A stretch of 64,000 bases of DNA, taken from positions 169,722 through 233,721 of the forward strand of contig JAKVBX010000004.1 in the NCBI GenBank assembly GCA_022446795.1, given 5' to 3'. Source of the stretch: Phycisphaerales bacterium (GTDB taxonomy: Bacteria; Planctomycetota; Phycisphaerae; Phycisphaerales; SM1A02). Each line of letters begins with the position of its first letter. Within the stretch, counting starts at the first letter, position 1. The notes beneath the pieces were generated by a model that was not told the origin of the DNA, made no database searches, and saw nothing but the letters and a program-made list of their open reading frames with translations. Made by a program: the position numbers and the translations under genes. Below are positions 41,114 to 50,024 of this stretch, piece after piece.

Positions 41114-43081
41114 ATGCGTCGCAATGACATCAAACGGCCCACGCGGGGCCCGAGCAGGATGAAGATGAAGATGACGAACTGGATGACACTCCCCACGCTG
41201 CTCATCACCCTCATGGTCATGATGGCTGGACCTGGACTGGCCACCGCCGATGATGAGCAGGCCACCCAGGGATCGCCCTCCGAACTGGACCAACTGGGTG
41301 CGGCCCTGAAGGCCGCGGTCGTCAGCGGCAACATGTCTGGCGAAGAAGCGCGAGCCATCTGGATCGCTGCGGTCGAAGCCGAGAGACGTTCCGCGACCGA
41401 GGCGGAGAATGGCGACGATCGAGACAACGACGACAACATGGATGAACACAAGCGGTGGATGCAGCGGCTGATCCCGCCGGATCCCAAGAACGTGGTCATG
41501 CTGCTGCACCCGGAGTTTCTCCCCCGCGACAGTCGCTCGCTCGCCAACCGACTGGAACTTGACAACCAGCGTGCCCTCCTCGTGGATACGATCATCCGCG
41601 ACTATATCGAGGCCTTTGACGCCGTTTCCGCTCCGCTGCCGGAGGCCATCGAGCGGTACGCCGCAGCGGAAGATGTCCGTGAAATGAAGCTGGCCCTGCA
41701 GCGCGTTGAAAGCAACATCAACCAGCAGAACATCGACATGGAATCAGCCGCCCAGACCATCGAGGAGAAGGTGCGGGACTATGCCGAGCAGGTCGTCGCC
41801 AAGGAAAGTGGCGGAAAGGGAGGCGACAACCAGCAAATCGACAGTGCCGAACGAGCTGAACGGGCCGAGGCGCGTGCTCGCAAGTGGACCGCCGAGCTGA
41901 CCGAGGCGCTGGACAAGGTCGATGACCGTCTCATCCGACTGCGGGACCAGATGCAGGCCCGGATTGACCAGGTGGAGCAGGTCGGCGAGACCGTCACCGC
42001 CCGGGATCTCGTGCGAATGGCACGAGCACTGCGGGAAGACCGTGCCCAACTGCGACAGAACGCCATCGAGATGCTGGAACTGGTACTGGTCGTATCCGAT
42101 CGCGAGAAGGAGCAGGCGGCACTTGATGATGCGCTCGCTCGTCTCCATGTCGAGAACGGCCTTCGACACGCCCGGATGGGTGGCGAACCCATCAACCCAT
42201 GGGCAGCCCTCGTCGACACCTATCCCGGCGAAGCATCGGGCACCGAGGGACACCTGGTGCTGGCCGCCCACGAGGACACGATCACGGCACTGTTGCAGGA
42301 GCGAACCGACGCGGCCATCAACCGCGAGATCGAAGCCCTGGAACTCATGATCCTCCGTGATGAACTGGTCGCCGAGGCCGGCAGTGAAGACAACGTGCCG
42401 ATGGAGACTTGGCTGGAAGTCCTGGAGCCGTTCGCCCGATCCTGGTCGGACCAGGTCGATGCGTCGGTCAACTACCGCGACGCCGTCCTGGCCATGGTGG
42501 ATGAGACGACGTTGACGATTGCCGCCACTGACCAGGAGACGAGCCTTCGCTACCACGACATCGCCATGCGACGGGGCTTCGGGCCCGAGACCCGGACGCG
42601 ATGGTGTGAACGAGCGCTGCGGGCCGCGCTCGAACTCGAAGACCTCGACGAAGACACGGTCCCCATCCTGCAAGCCGTCAGCCTCAATACCACCGAGCAG
42701 TTGCGGCAGATTCGAATGACCGCCATCCAGAAGCGAATGGAGCGAGAACCGGAACTGGCACGCGAGCCCGTGCTGGCCCTCTGGGGACTGGATGGCACCG
42801 GCGAGCGACCGTTCATCACCGAGGACTGGGCGGGCCAGGAGTACCAGGCACACCAGGCACTTGATGACGAAACAGAGTCGACCCTGAAGTCCATGTTGAC
42901 CAGCGAGCAGTTCGATTCTCTCCCGAAGCGACCCGGTAGAGACCGTGCTGCCAAGGGCCGCCGTGGCGGCGGCAAGGGCCGCGGTGGAAGTGCGAACAAG
43001 GGCAAGGGTGCAGGCAAGTCCGCCGGCAAGGGCGGTGGCAAGGGCGGTGGCAAGGGCTCGGGCCGTTCATCGGGCAAGTAG
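41114..43081 (+). CDS. Exported coiled-coil protein with Gly/Lys-rich tail
   Basis: A 655-residue protein (or 640 if translated from ATG 41159, which has GAGCAGGA before it and starts MKMKMTNWM). The signal peptide is MTNWMTLPTLLITLMVMMAGPGLATA. The mature part is highly charged and helical, with probable coiled coils at about 205-330 (ESNINQQNIDMESAAQTIEEKV, RKWTAELTEALDKVDDRLIRLRDQM). The last 45 residues are an unusual cationic tail of repeated G-K and K-G-x-G units (GGKGRGGS, KGKGAGK, GGKGGGKG). The tail could bind nucleic acid, polyanions or the cell surface. I recognise no family. It is convergent with the papain-like protease gene, and a terminator for the latter lies just after its stop. 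Confidence 0.72.
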   Translation: MRRNDIKRPTRGPSRMKMKMTNWMTLPTLLITLMVMMAGPGLATADDEQATQGSPSELDQLGAALKAAVVSGNMSGEEARAIWIAAVEAERRSATEAENGDDRDNDDNMDEHKRWMQRLIPPDPKNVVMLLHPEFLPRDSRSLANRLELDNQRALLVDTIIRDYIEAFDAVSAPLPEAIERYAAAEDVREMKLALQRVESNINQQNIDMESAAQTIEEKVRDYAEQVVAKESGGKGGDNQQIDSAERAERAEARARKWTAELTEALDKVDDRLIRLRDQMQARIDQVEQVGETVTARDLVRMARALREDRAQLRQNAIEMLELVLVVSDREKEQAALDDALARLHVENGLRHARMGGEPINPWAALVDTYPGEASGTEGHLVLAAHEDTITALLQERTDAAINREIEALELMILRDELVAEAGSEDNVPMETWLEVLEPFARSWSDQVDASVNYRDAVLAMVDETTLTIAATDQETSLRYHDIAMRRGFGPETRTRWCERALRAALELEDLDEDTVPILQAVSLNTTEQLRQIRMTAIQKRMEREPELAREPVLALWGLDGTGERPFITEDWAGQEYQAHQALDDETESTLKSMLTSEQFDSLPKRPGRDRAAKGRRGGGKGRGGSANKGKGAGKSAGKGGGKGGGKGSGRSSGK

Positions 43082-43089
43082 CCAGACCC

Positions 43090-43129
43090 AAAAAAACCAC
43101 AGCCCCGTCAGCCGAGGCCGACGGGGCTG
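43090..43129 (-). terminator. Intrinsic terminator of the papain-like protease gene
   Basis: On the minus strand a 10-bp stem (43129-43120 with 43109-43100, CAGCCCCGTC) is followed by GTGG and a run of seven T (43096-43090). It lies 23 bp past the protease stop and is the clearest rho-independent terminator in the window. Confidence 0.85.
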
Positions 43130-43151
43130 CAGGAACCCACTAGCTGAAGTT

Positions 43152-44492
43152 TCAGTTGCAGTTGCCCCACGCTGCGATCAGGTCGAGGATGTCGTTCGTG
43201 GCGACGATCCCGTCCCCGTCGATGTCCTCGTCGGGACAGGTGGAGCAGTCCCAGGCAGCGAGCACCGCCAGGACGTCATTCGTATCGACCTGGGCGTCAC
43301 CAGTGACGTCAGCCGGGCAGATGTCCGCACAGGCATCGTCACTGCAGGTGACGGCGCCACCAAGGAACGTCCCACCGATGCTCAGGCAGTTCTCCTCGGG
43401 GCCGAACAGGCAACCGTTGCCGAAGCAGCAGGCACCGTTGGGCGTGTCACCCAGGTCCAGGTACAGCGCGTTGTAGCCGATGCTGGAATTGTCGTACTCG
43501 ATCCGCATGTATCCGCCCTCACCCCACCCGGATCCCCAGGAGTTGCGAAGGAACCAGACGCCTTCCTCGCCCTGGGAATCATCCCAGCCGACGAGAACGA
43601 CCGCATGGTTGATCGATGAGTCATTCGGAACGTTGTAGACACCGCCGCCATAGGACATGAAGGCGCCATTGGCCGCCACGCAGACGGTGATCGGTCCATG
43701 ATCCAGGATCGCCTGCTTGAGCTGTGTTCGTGACGGGGTCCCCCACTCGGGCCCGATGAAGGCCCAGTTCTCGATGGTGTAGGGATGGTCATACGGACAG
43801 GCGCAGCCGCCATCAGACGCCACGTACGGATATTCCGATTCCATCACGGCGCCGTAGTCGCCACAGACGTCCACGCTCGCGCCGTTGGCGAGCAATTTGT
43901 CGGCCGCATTGCCGGGCCACTCGCCGCTGCAGCCACCAAGGCCACAGCAACTCACGAGCCATTGCTCCGAGAGATCTGTTGATGTTCCGTAACCGATCTT
44001 GATACCGGCTTCCATGCTGCCAATGACCGCGAAGGCCCAGCAGCTGCCGCATCCCGCCTGGTCACGGACCGGCGTGCAGTAGTTCACGCCACCGACGTTC
44101 CGCCAATCAAACGCCTCTGGCAGCACGCCCCGCGCCTGCGGCGGTGCATTGTCGAACGGCGCACCCTGGCGCCAGTTGTCCGGCACGACCAGGCCGGTCA
44201 GCTCCGACAGGTCGTATTTCGTGGCCGGATTCGCGGAGACGCTGAACGTCCACCCGTCTCGGACAGCCTGGTCCTTCAGGGCGGTGATATCTGCAGCGGA
44301 CAGGCCGGATGCCCCCGCCTCCTGGCCCATGGTCACGGACTGGGTGACCGCGATGGCCAGGAAGGCTGTTCCGGCAAGAAGAAGAACAGGCCGTCGCCCG
44401 GGTCGTACGCCCCGGTCCTCGGCCATGTCATGACAATCGACTGACGTGTTGCAGATCTGGTGGTGGTCTTGCATTGTGGTGGTGGTCTCCAT
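43152..44492 (-). CDS. Papain-like (C1A) cysteine protease with dockerin-like tail
   Basis: A protein of about 446 residues. After a polar, His/Cys-containing N-terminal stretch of about 33 residues comes a hydrophobic export segment (PVLLLAGTAFLAIAVTQS). The mature C1A domain begins near LPEAFDWRNVGGVNYCTPVRDQ. The active site is complete: oxyanion Q145, nucleophile C151 in GCGSCWAF, H296 in SINHAVVLVGW and N317 in FLRNSWGSGWGEGGYMRI. There is no long propeptide of the I29 type. The C-terminus is a dockerin-like double EF-hand (DVTGDAQVDTNDVLAVLAAW and DIDGDGIVATNDILDLIAAWG). The start is uncertain: ATG 44492 and ATG 44474 are both possible, as is an upstream ATG at 44525. Confidence 0.85.
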   Translation of the reverse strand: METTTTMQDHHQICNTSVDCHDMAEDRGVRPGRRPVLLLAGTAFLAIAVTQSVTMGQEAGASGLSAADITALKDQAVRDGWTFSVSANPATKYDLSELTGLVVPDNWRQGAPFDNAPPQARGVLPEAFDWRNVGGVNYCTPVRDQAGCGSCWAFAVIGSMEAGIKIGYGTSTDLSEQWLVSCCGLGGCSGEWPGNAADKLLANGASVDVCGDYGAVMESEYPYVASDGGCACPYDHPYTIENWAFIGPEWGTPSRTQLKQAILDHGPITVCVAANGAFMSYGGGVYNVPNDSSINHAVVLVGWDDSQGEEGVWFLRNSWGSGWGEGGYMRIEYDNSSIGYNALYLDLGDTPNGACCFGNGCLFGPEENCLSIGGTFLGGAVTCSDDACADICPADVTGDAQVDTNDVLAVLAAWDCSTCPDEDIDGDGIVATNDILDLIAAWGNCN

Positions 44493-44632
44493 GGGATCGC
44501 CGAGTTGCCGCGGCGAAAGAGTCATGGCGGAGTCATCCGCCAAGTGCTTCAGACAGAGCCATGCGGAATCCAGCGGCGCCCCATGTCGATCTTTTTTGGA
44601 TTCTGGGCGAGATTTCCTGCCAGAAATCGTGC

Positions 44633-46342
44633 TCAGGGTGCCACGGAGGCTGATTCCGCCTCGATCGGCTGTCCCTGGCCCCGCTTCAGGCGAGCCCGTG
44701 TTCCGGCGGGGATGTCGTCGAATCGCTCCCACTGCCCGCCCGGCCAGGCCACCCGGACCGCTTCGATGCCGGCAGCATCGCCGACGCCGACATGCAGTCG
44801 ATGCGGATTGGCGGAGAGATAGGAAGAGGCCGTGCGAACCTCGCGGCGGATCTCCCGATCCCCGAGCCGAAACCGAACGGTTGCCAGTTCCACCGGCCCC
44901 CCGTCCGAGTCCACGAGATCAACTGACACGAATTGACCACGATCGGGAACGCGGTTCATCAGGACCGACACGGGCGCATCTCGATTGACCACCACGATGT
45001 CCAGCCCACCGTCAAGATCGAGATCGCCGAAGGCGGCACCACGGCTGGTGAAGACCAGGGGCTCACTGGTTCCGCCCAGCGGCGTCACCGCCTCGAACGT
45101 CCCGCCAGGCAGACCCTTGATGAGTACGTTGGATTCGGCGTACGGATCACCCTCGACGATGTCGCGACGCAGCACCCGGCCATTGGCCATGTACAGGTCC
45201 AGCACGCCGTCGTTATCAAGATCGTGAAAGCCCATGCCGAATCGCGTGTACGGACGGGAGATCGACCCGAGACCCGCGGCCCCGGTCCCGTCGAGGTACC
45301 AACCGCCCTCGTTCCGGAAGAACGAATCCGATTGCGCTGACAGATTGACGACGATCAGGTCCAGGTCACCATCATCATCGACATCAGCCGCATCAACACC
45401 CATTCCCGCCTTGGGCTCACCATGGCTGTCAACAGCAACACCGGCGACCAGTGACTCATCCCGAAAGGTCCCGTCACCCTGGTTCTGCCAGAGCTGGTTC
45501 CGACGCTGGTCATTGGCGACGAAGAGATCCACGAGGCCATCCTCGTCGTAGTCCAACGGCACGATCCCCAGTCCGTTCCCGAACGCTGACCGCCATCCGG
45601 ATTCCCGGGAGACATCGGTAAACGTTCCATCCCCGTTGTTGCGATACAGCACGTCCGGTGCCGGTGAATCAAAGGCATTGGGCGCACAGTAGTCCGGTCG
45701 GCCGCCCGGCCCCGGGCAGGACAGGTCGTTGCTGGGCATCCAATCGACGTAGTTCGTGACCGCCAGGTCAAGATGCCCGTCAAGATCCCAGTCCACGAAG
45801 GCGGCGCTGGCCCCCCATCCATCGTGCCCGAGTCCCGACTCGCTCGTGATATCCGTGAAGGAACCGTCACCGTTGTTGCGAAGCAGGACATCCGGACCGA
45901 AGTTCGTCACGTACAGGTCCACGTCACCGTCCCGGTCCACATCCCCGGCCGCAACGCCCATGCCATAGCCCCGGTCCCCGGCATCGCCCGCTGCTGAGGT
46001 GATGTCACTGAAGACCCCCTGGCCATCATTGCGATAGAGCGCATTGGCATTGGCGTCCGATCCAATGGCATCCAGGTGACCACTTTGAACCAGGTAGATG
46101 TCAAGGTCGCCATCACCTTCCAGGTCAAGCAGGGCCACACCGGAACCGATGATCTCCGGAAACCGCGGACGGCCATCATGGCCACTGGCGTGCTGGAACG
46201 TCACGCCCCGCTGGGACGCTTCCTCGGTGAACCACGCGGGCGAGGATGAATTCGCCGTCGTCGTCGCCTCCGGCGCCGGTTCACTCCGGTCGCACGCGGT
46301 CAGCAGGATCGACAACAGGATGAAGACACCACTACGGATCAT
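44633..46342 (-). CDS. ASPIC/UnbV-type FG-GAP lipoprotein
   Basis: A 569-residue exported lipoprotein: the signal peptide ends in the lipobox LTAC (MIRSGVFILLSILLTAC). It carries about seven FG-GAP/VCBS repeats with calcium-type D-x-D-x-D-G-x-x-D loops (LDLEGDGDLDIYLV, GDVDRDGDVDLYVTNF, LDYDEDGLVDLFVAND, HDLDNDGVLDLYMAN). The C-terminal ASPIC/UnbV domain has SSYLSANPHRLHVGVG and AVRVAWPGG. Homologous proteins are often encoded with TPR proteins, as here: the TPR gene upstream overlaps by 11 bp. AGGAGG lies 7 nt before ATG 46342, which fixes the start. The ligand is unknown. Confidence 0.88.
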   Translation of the reverse strand: MIRSGVFILLSILLTACDRSEPAPEATTTANSSSPAWFTEEASQRGVTFQHASGHDGRPRFPEIIGSGVALLDLEGDGDLDIYLVQSGHLDAIGSDANANALYRNDGQGVFSDITSAAGDAGDRGYGMGVAAGDVDRDGDVDLYVTNFGPDVLLRNNGDGSFTDITSESGLGHDGWGASAAFVDWDLDGHLDLAVTNYVDWMPSNDLSCPGPGGRPDYCAPNAFDSPAPDVLYRNNGDGTFTDVSRESGWRSAFGNGLGIVPLDYDEDGLVDLFVANDQRRNQLWQNQGDGTFRDESLVAGVAVDSHGEPKAGMGVDAADVDDDGDLDLIVVNLSAQSDSFFRNEGGWYLDGTGAAGLGSISRPYTRFGMGFHDLDNDGVLDLYMANGRVLRRDIVEGDPYAESNVLIKGLPGGTFEAVTPLGGTSEPLVFTSRGAAFGDLDLDGGLDIVVVNRDAPVSVLMNRVPDRGQFVSVDLVDSDGGPVELATVRFRLGDREIRREVRTASSYLSANPHRLHVGVGDAAGIEAVRVAWPGGQWERFDDIPAGTRARLKRGQGQPIEAESASVAP

Positions 46343-47795
46343 TCGATGCCTCCTGGGCTGAACGCGCCACGGCTTCCTCGGCTCGCTTGCGAAGTTGCGC
46401 ATGCACGTTTCTGCCCTTCAGCGAATCAAGAACAACCCGGGCCTCATCCCCTCGATTCGCCTGGGCCAGGGCCAGCGCATAACCGGCTCCAGCCAGTGGA
46501 TGAGTCGGACGTTGTCGATAGAGCGCCTCGGCCAGTTCCAATGCCTCCAACCAGGCATCCGCCTCGTGAGCCGCCTTGATCGCTACTTCCAGCGTCGTGG
46601 CGTGGCCCTGGTCGAGATTCCACGACTGTCGCAGCGAATCGAGGGCCTCCCGTGGTCGACCCAGCATGCCCAGTGCTCGCCCCTGCATGAGCAGCAGCCG
46701 ACTGTCATCCGGATCCAGTTCCAAGCCACGACCGGTCGCCTCCAATGCGGCATTCAGCGATTCCGGGCCGTCCCCGGAAGTGGCCATGGCCAGGTATGCA
46801 GACGCCAGGACACCGTAGGTATTCGGGCTCGGGTTTTCATCGATCAACTTGATCAGGGCCGCTTCCGCCCGCTGGGGGTTGCCCGTTCGAACCCAGGCAA
46901 TGGCCTGGAGGCGGCGCGTCACGACGTCATCGGGCTCATGACGCAGGATCCGGGACGCCGTCTGAAGCACGGCTGTCCACTGGCCCTCGCGTGACTGGGC
47001 GGTACAGGCCATCTTGAGCGCCCGGAGGCCACCAACGGCTCGGCTCATTTCCTCGTTGAAGATGTCATTGAATCGCGGTCGAACATCGCCTGTTCGACTC
47101 CAGGCATCGCGTGCTTCATCTACGCGATCCTGCCGACGCAGGGCACGACCCATCAGGTGCCATCCGTATCCCCCGGGAAGCGTGCTGGTCAGTCGATAGC
47201 GCAGGATCATGTCCTCCGCTTCCTTCGCACGCCCGTCGGACAAGGCCAGTCTCACCTTGGCCACGCGGACCGGAACGGCATCAGCGTCGATCGCCTCTGC
47301 CTGTTCCAGGGCCTCGCGGGCTTCATCAAGGCGCCCGGCATCAATCAACCACAGTGCCAGCCGCCAGCGTGGGTCGGCAAGGTCGGAAGGCGCGACACGA
47401 GCGGCTTCCTGCATCGCCGCAATGGCCGCGTCCAGGTCACCGAGTCGTTCCAGGGTGACCGCGAGACGGTACTTCCATGCCCAGTCACTCGAGTCCACCA
47501 TGACCAACTGCCGCCAGGTCGCCGCCGCCGGCTCATACAGTTCATTGGCCTCGTAGGCTCGCCCCAGGGCCGCTCGCTGATCGTCATTGCCGGGAGACGC
47601 GTCGACGGCATCGGCGAGGGCATCCAGTTCCGGTGATAGCAGCGTATCGGTGACCACGCCGGGCTCGGGCCGAACAGCTGGCAGACCTCCGGCTTCGACC
47701 TCGATGACCAACCAGATGACGAGCGACAGCGCGAACAGGACCCCCACGACTGGGAGGATTCGATTGGAATCGGTTCCGGCTGGCTCGACACCCAT
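46332..47795 (-). CDS. Membrane-anchored TPR protein paired with the ASPIC lipoprotein
   Basis: A 487-residue protein with an N-terminal membrane anchor (RILPVVGVLFALSLVIWLVIEV, about 14-35) and a solenoid of TPR units over most of the remainder (for example AALGRAYEANELYEPAAATWRQL, YRLAVTLERLGDLDAAIAAMQEAARV, LMQGRALGMLGRPREALDSLRQSW). The soluble part is probably outside the membrane. It is the first gene of a two-gene unit with the ASPIC protein, 11 bp overlap, so a physical complex is plausible. The start is supported by TAGCAT-N6-ATG. Confidence 0.82.
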   Translation of the reverse strand: MGVEPAGTDSNRILPVVGVLFALSLVIWLVIEVEAGGLPAVRPEPGVVTDTLLSPELDALADAVDASPGNDDQRAALGRAYEANELYEPAAATWRQLVMVDSSDWAWKYRLAVTLERLGDLDAAIAAMQEAARVAPSDLADPRWRLALWLIDAGRLDEAREALEQAEAIDADAVPVRVAKVRLALSDGRAKEAEDMILRYRLTSTLPGGYGWHLMGRALRRQDRVDEARDAWSRTGDVRPRFNDIFNEEMSRAVGGLRALKMACTAQSREGQWTAVLQTASRILRHEPDDVVTRRLQAIAWVRTGNPQRAEAALIKLIDENPSPNTYGVLASAYLAMATSGDGPESLNAALEATGRGLELDPDDSRLLLMQGRALGMLGRPREALDSLRQSWNLDQGHATTLEVAIKAAHEADAWLEALELAEALYRQRPTHPLAGAGYALALAQANRGDEARVVLDSLKGRNVHAQLRKRAEEAVARSAQEASNDP

Positions 47796-47801
47796 GTCTC
47801 A

Positions 47802-47807
47802 ATGCTA
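47802..47807 (-). promoter_or_regulatory. Candidate -10 element (TAGCAT) for the TPR-ASPIC operon
   Basis: TAGCAT on the minus strand, then exactly 6 nt (TGAGAC) and ATG 47795. Confidence 0.5.
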
Positions 47808-47886
47808 CCGGGGGCGATGCCGCAGGGCTACCACTGGCGTCGGCCAACGCGGTGCCGTCGACCATCTCCAGGCGGCCATGGACCCA

Positions 47887-49740
47887 TCATTGCGATGACG
47901 ACCGCCTCTTGTCGATCCTCATGTGATCAAAGAGCCGATTGTCCAGGTCATAGGCGAAGAACTCCAGCGTATCTCCGTTGACCCGGACCATGCAGTAGTG
48001 GTGACCGCGGCGAACGGTGTTATTGAACGCCGGCCTGGTCGGGCCGGGTGTTTCCAGTCCGCCGCCGCCGCCTCCCGTGATGGTGTAGATCACCCCGCCA
48101 TCGTCCACGACCCGGCCGCCCGAGATGGGCCACGTCCGCTCGTAACTGTGGATGTGTCCGTTCAGCACCAGGTCCACATCATGCTTGTCGTACAGGGTGG
48201 AGAGCTTGCGGGCTCGCAGATCACCTCGCGTTCCCCGGCCGGTCCAGGTATTGCCGTAGTCGTTCTCATCAGAGGAGTACGGCGGATGGTGATGTACCGC
48301 GAACTTCCACCTGGCATCGGACTGGGCCAGGGCCTTGTCGAGCCATTCGTACTGTTCCGAACCAGGAGCGACATTCCGGTTGGTATCAACCATGAAGAAG
48401 TCGGCATCGCCCTGGCTGAAGGTGTAGTAGTACTCCGGCTCCGGCAGGGACATGTACTTGTAGTAGTGCCGCGCATCCTGTTCATGGTTCCCGAGGACCG
48501 GGTACATGGTGACCCGCCCGAGCAGGCCATTCATCCCCGGGAAGAACTCCTCGGTCCAGTCCCCCTTGCGTGACCCCGTTCCCGTGAGATCTCCCGGGTG
48601 GACCAGGAACCCCGGCCGCTGCTCCCAGATGTGCTCGGCAAGCCTGGCCGACACGGTCGGGTTGTCCTGGGTATCACTGAGAATCGCAAAGGCGATGGGA
48701 ACCCCACGAGGCGCCGCTGCCTGGAAGGTCATCACCTCGGTCTCGATCTTCTGGTCACCATCATCCTGGAGCGCCACCTGGTAGAAGTAGGGTTCATCCG
48801 GCACCAGGCCATCCAGCTTGACCTCACTCAGCATCACGGGCGTGGTGATCTGGACCTCTCGATCAAAGTCGGACGTCTCGCCGTAGCGAACAACACCCGT
48901 GACTGGTCGAGTCGTTTCGAAGACGATCCGGATCGAGTCGTCGTTGGCATATTGAAGGAAGGGCGGCACCTGCCAGTCGAGTTCATCCGAGACGGGCTTC
49001 TCCGGCGCCCTCCGCACCGGCAGCGCCGCCCGATCGGCATGGTGTTCGAACTGGTGGTTGACCCAGTCCGGCCCGGCAGCCAGGTCATACAGCCTCACGT
49101 CCATCAGGCGACCGATGTGCGCCTGGAACTCGTTGTCATCGTGATACGCCCCCAGTGTGAACGGCGTCGTCGTCGGGTAGAGCAGATCACCTGACTGCAC
49201 GGTGGACTGACCATCCAGCTTCCCGTTGACGTAGATCCTGGCGGTCTTGCCGTCATACGTCGCCACCACGTGATACAGCTTGCCTTCCTCGTAGCGGGTC
49301 TTGCCCTTGACATAGGTCATCAGACCGTTCCCGTCATCGGCACCAGTGGTCGACAGGCCGAACGTGAAGGACTGGTTGTCATATCCCAGGACCCACCCGG
49401 TCTCGGCATCATTATTGTCCTGGACACATCCCAGGACGCCGCCCCATCGCCGGGGCAGGCCTACCGACATCCAGGCCGACACCGTCATCTCACGATCAGG
49501 CAGGAGGTCCCGGACCGTGCGGAAGTCCTCGGCAATGACAAGGCGATCATCCTCGTACAGTTCCGCACCACCGCCCTGCGCATCAGGAACGAAGTCCAGT
49601 TCATTCTGAAGCGTGATGGACGGCCCCAGTTGCGCCCGGAGCGTGTCGCCGGTCACGTCGGCCGGCTGCATCGGGTAGGCGACCAGGGCATCCGGGTCAT
49701 CGTGAACGAGCAGGAAGACGGTAAGGAACAGTGTCAGCAT
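47887..49740 (-). CDS. Secreted purple-acid-phosphatase-like metallophosphoesterase with LamG domain
   Basis: A 617-residue protein. A short signal segment (MLTLFLTVFLLVHDD) precedes a LamG/ConA-like domain (about 30-235: LPDREMTVSAWMSVGLP, YHVVATYDGKTARIYVNGKL, GRLMDVRLYDLAAGPDWV). A fibronectin-like PAP N-domain (IRIVFETTRPVTGVVRYG) leads to the dinuclear-metal esterase: FAILSDTQDN, VHPGDLTGTG, VLGNHEQD, VHHHPPYSS and LNGHIHSYERTW. The first motif has DTQ in place of the common DxH. It should hydrolyse phosphomonoesters or diesters outside the cell. ATG 49740 is selected over an upstream in-frame ATG (49860) because it starts the signal segment and has TATCCT 6 nt upstream. Confidence 0.87.
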   Translation of the reverse strand: MLTLFLTVFLLVHDDPDALVAYPMQPADVTGDTLRAQLGPSITLQNELDFVPDAQGGGAELYEDDRLVIAEDFRTVRDLLPDREMTVSAWMSVGLPRRWGGVLGCVQDNNDAETGWVLGYDNQSFTFGLSTTGADDGNGLMTYVKGKTRYEEGKLYHVVATYDGKTARIYVNGKLDGQSTVQSGDLLYPTTTPFTLGAYHDDNEFQAHIGRLMDVRLYDLAAGPDWVNHQFEHHADRAALPVRRAPEKPVSDELDWQVPPFLQYANDDSIRIVFETTRPVTGVVRYGETSDFDREVQITTPVMLSEVKLDGLVPDEPYFYQVALQDDGDQKIETEVMTFQAAAPRGVPIAFAILSDTQDNPTVSARLAEHIWEQRPGFLVHPGDLTGTGSRKGDWTEEFFPGMNGLLGRVTMYPVLGNHEQDARHYYKYMSLPEPEYYYTFSQGDADFFMVDTNRNVAPGSEQYEWLDKALAQSDARWKFAVHHHPPYSSDENDYGNTWTGRGTRGDLRARKLSTLYDKHDVDLVLNGHIHSYERTWPISGGRVVDDGGVIYTITGGGGGGLETPGPTRPAFNNTVRRGHHYCMVRVNGDTLEFFAYDLDNRLFDHMRIDKRRSSSQ

Positions 49741-49746
49741 GTCGGC

Positions 49747-49752
49747 AGGATA
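49747..49752 (-). promoter_or_regulatory. Candidate -10 element (TATCCT) for the metallophosphoesterase gene
   Basis: TATCCT on the minus strand, then exactly 6 nt (GCCGAC) and ATG 49740. It helps decide between two possible starts. Confidence 0.45.
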
Positions 49753-50024
49753 CTCACCGAGCGACGTTCCGGTTGGCGACCCGGCCAACCCTCGGTCTCC
49801 CGGGCCTGCGACTACCCCGGAGATGACAGCGGTCGCACCAACGATGGTGCGGAGGCTCATGATTCAGTTCTCAGTGGTGTGTTGATCTGCGGCTGCAGAT
49901 GGAGTCGCCGCAATCAATGCCTCACTATCCCCGGGCGTCACTCATCTGCGTGGACTTCATCAAGAACACCGGAAATCGGGTATGAGAGGTATCAAGATCT
50001 TCCACTGCTCGGGCGCCACCGAGG

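Noticed and set aside
49741..50024. Possible small gene between the metallophosphoesterase and the EEP gene
   Set aside because: Frames are short and have no start with a ribosome-binding site or TANNNT box; the in-frame upstream extension of the phosphoesterase (to 49860) does not look like a signal peptide.
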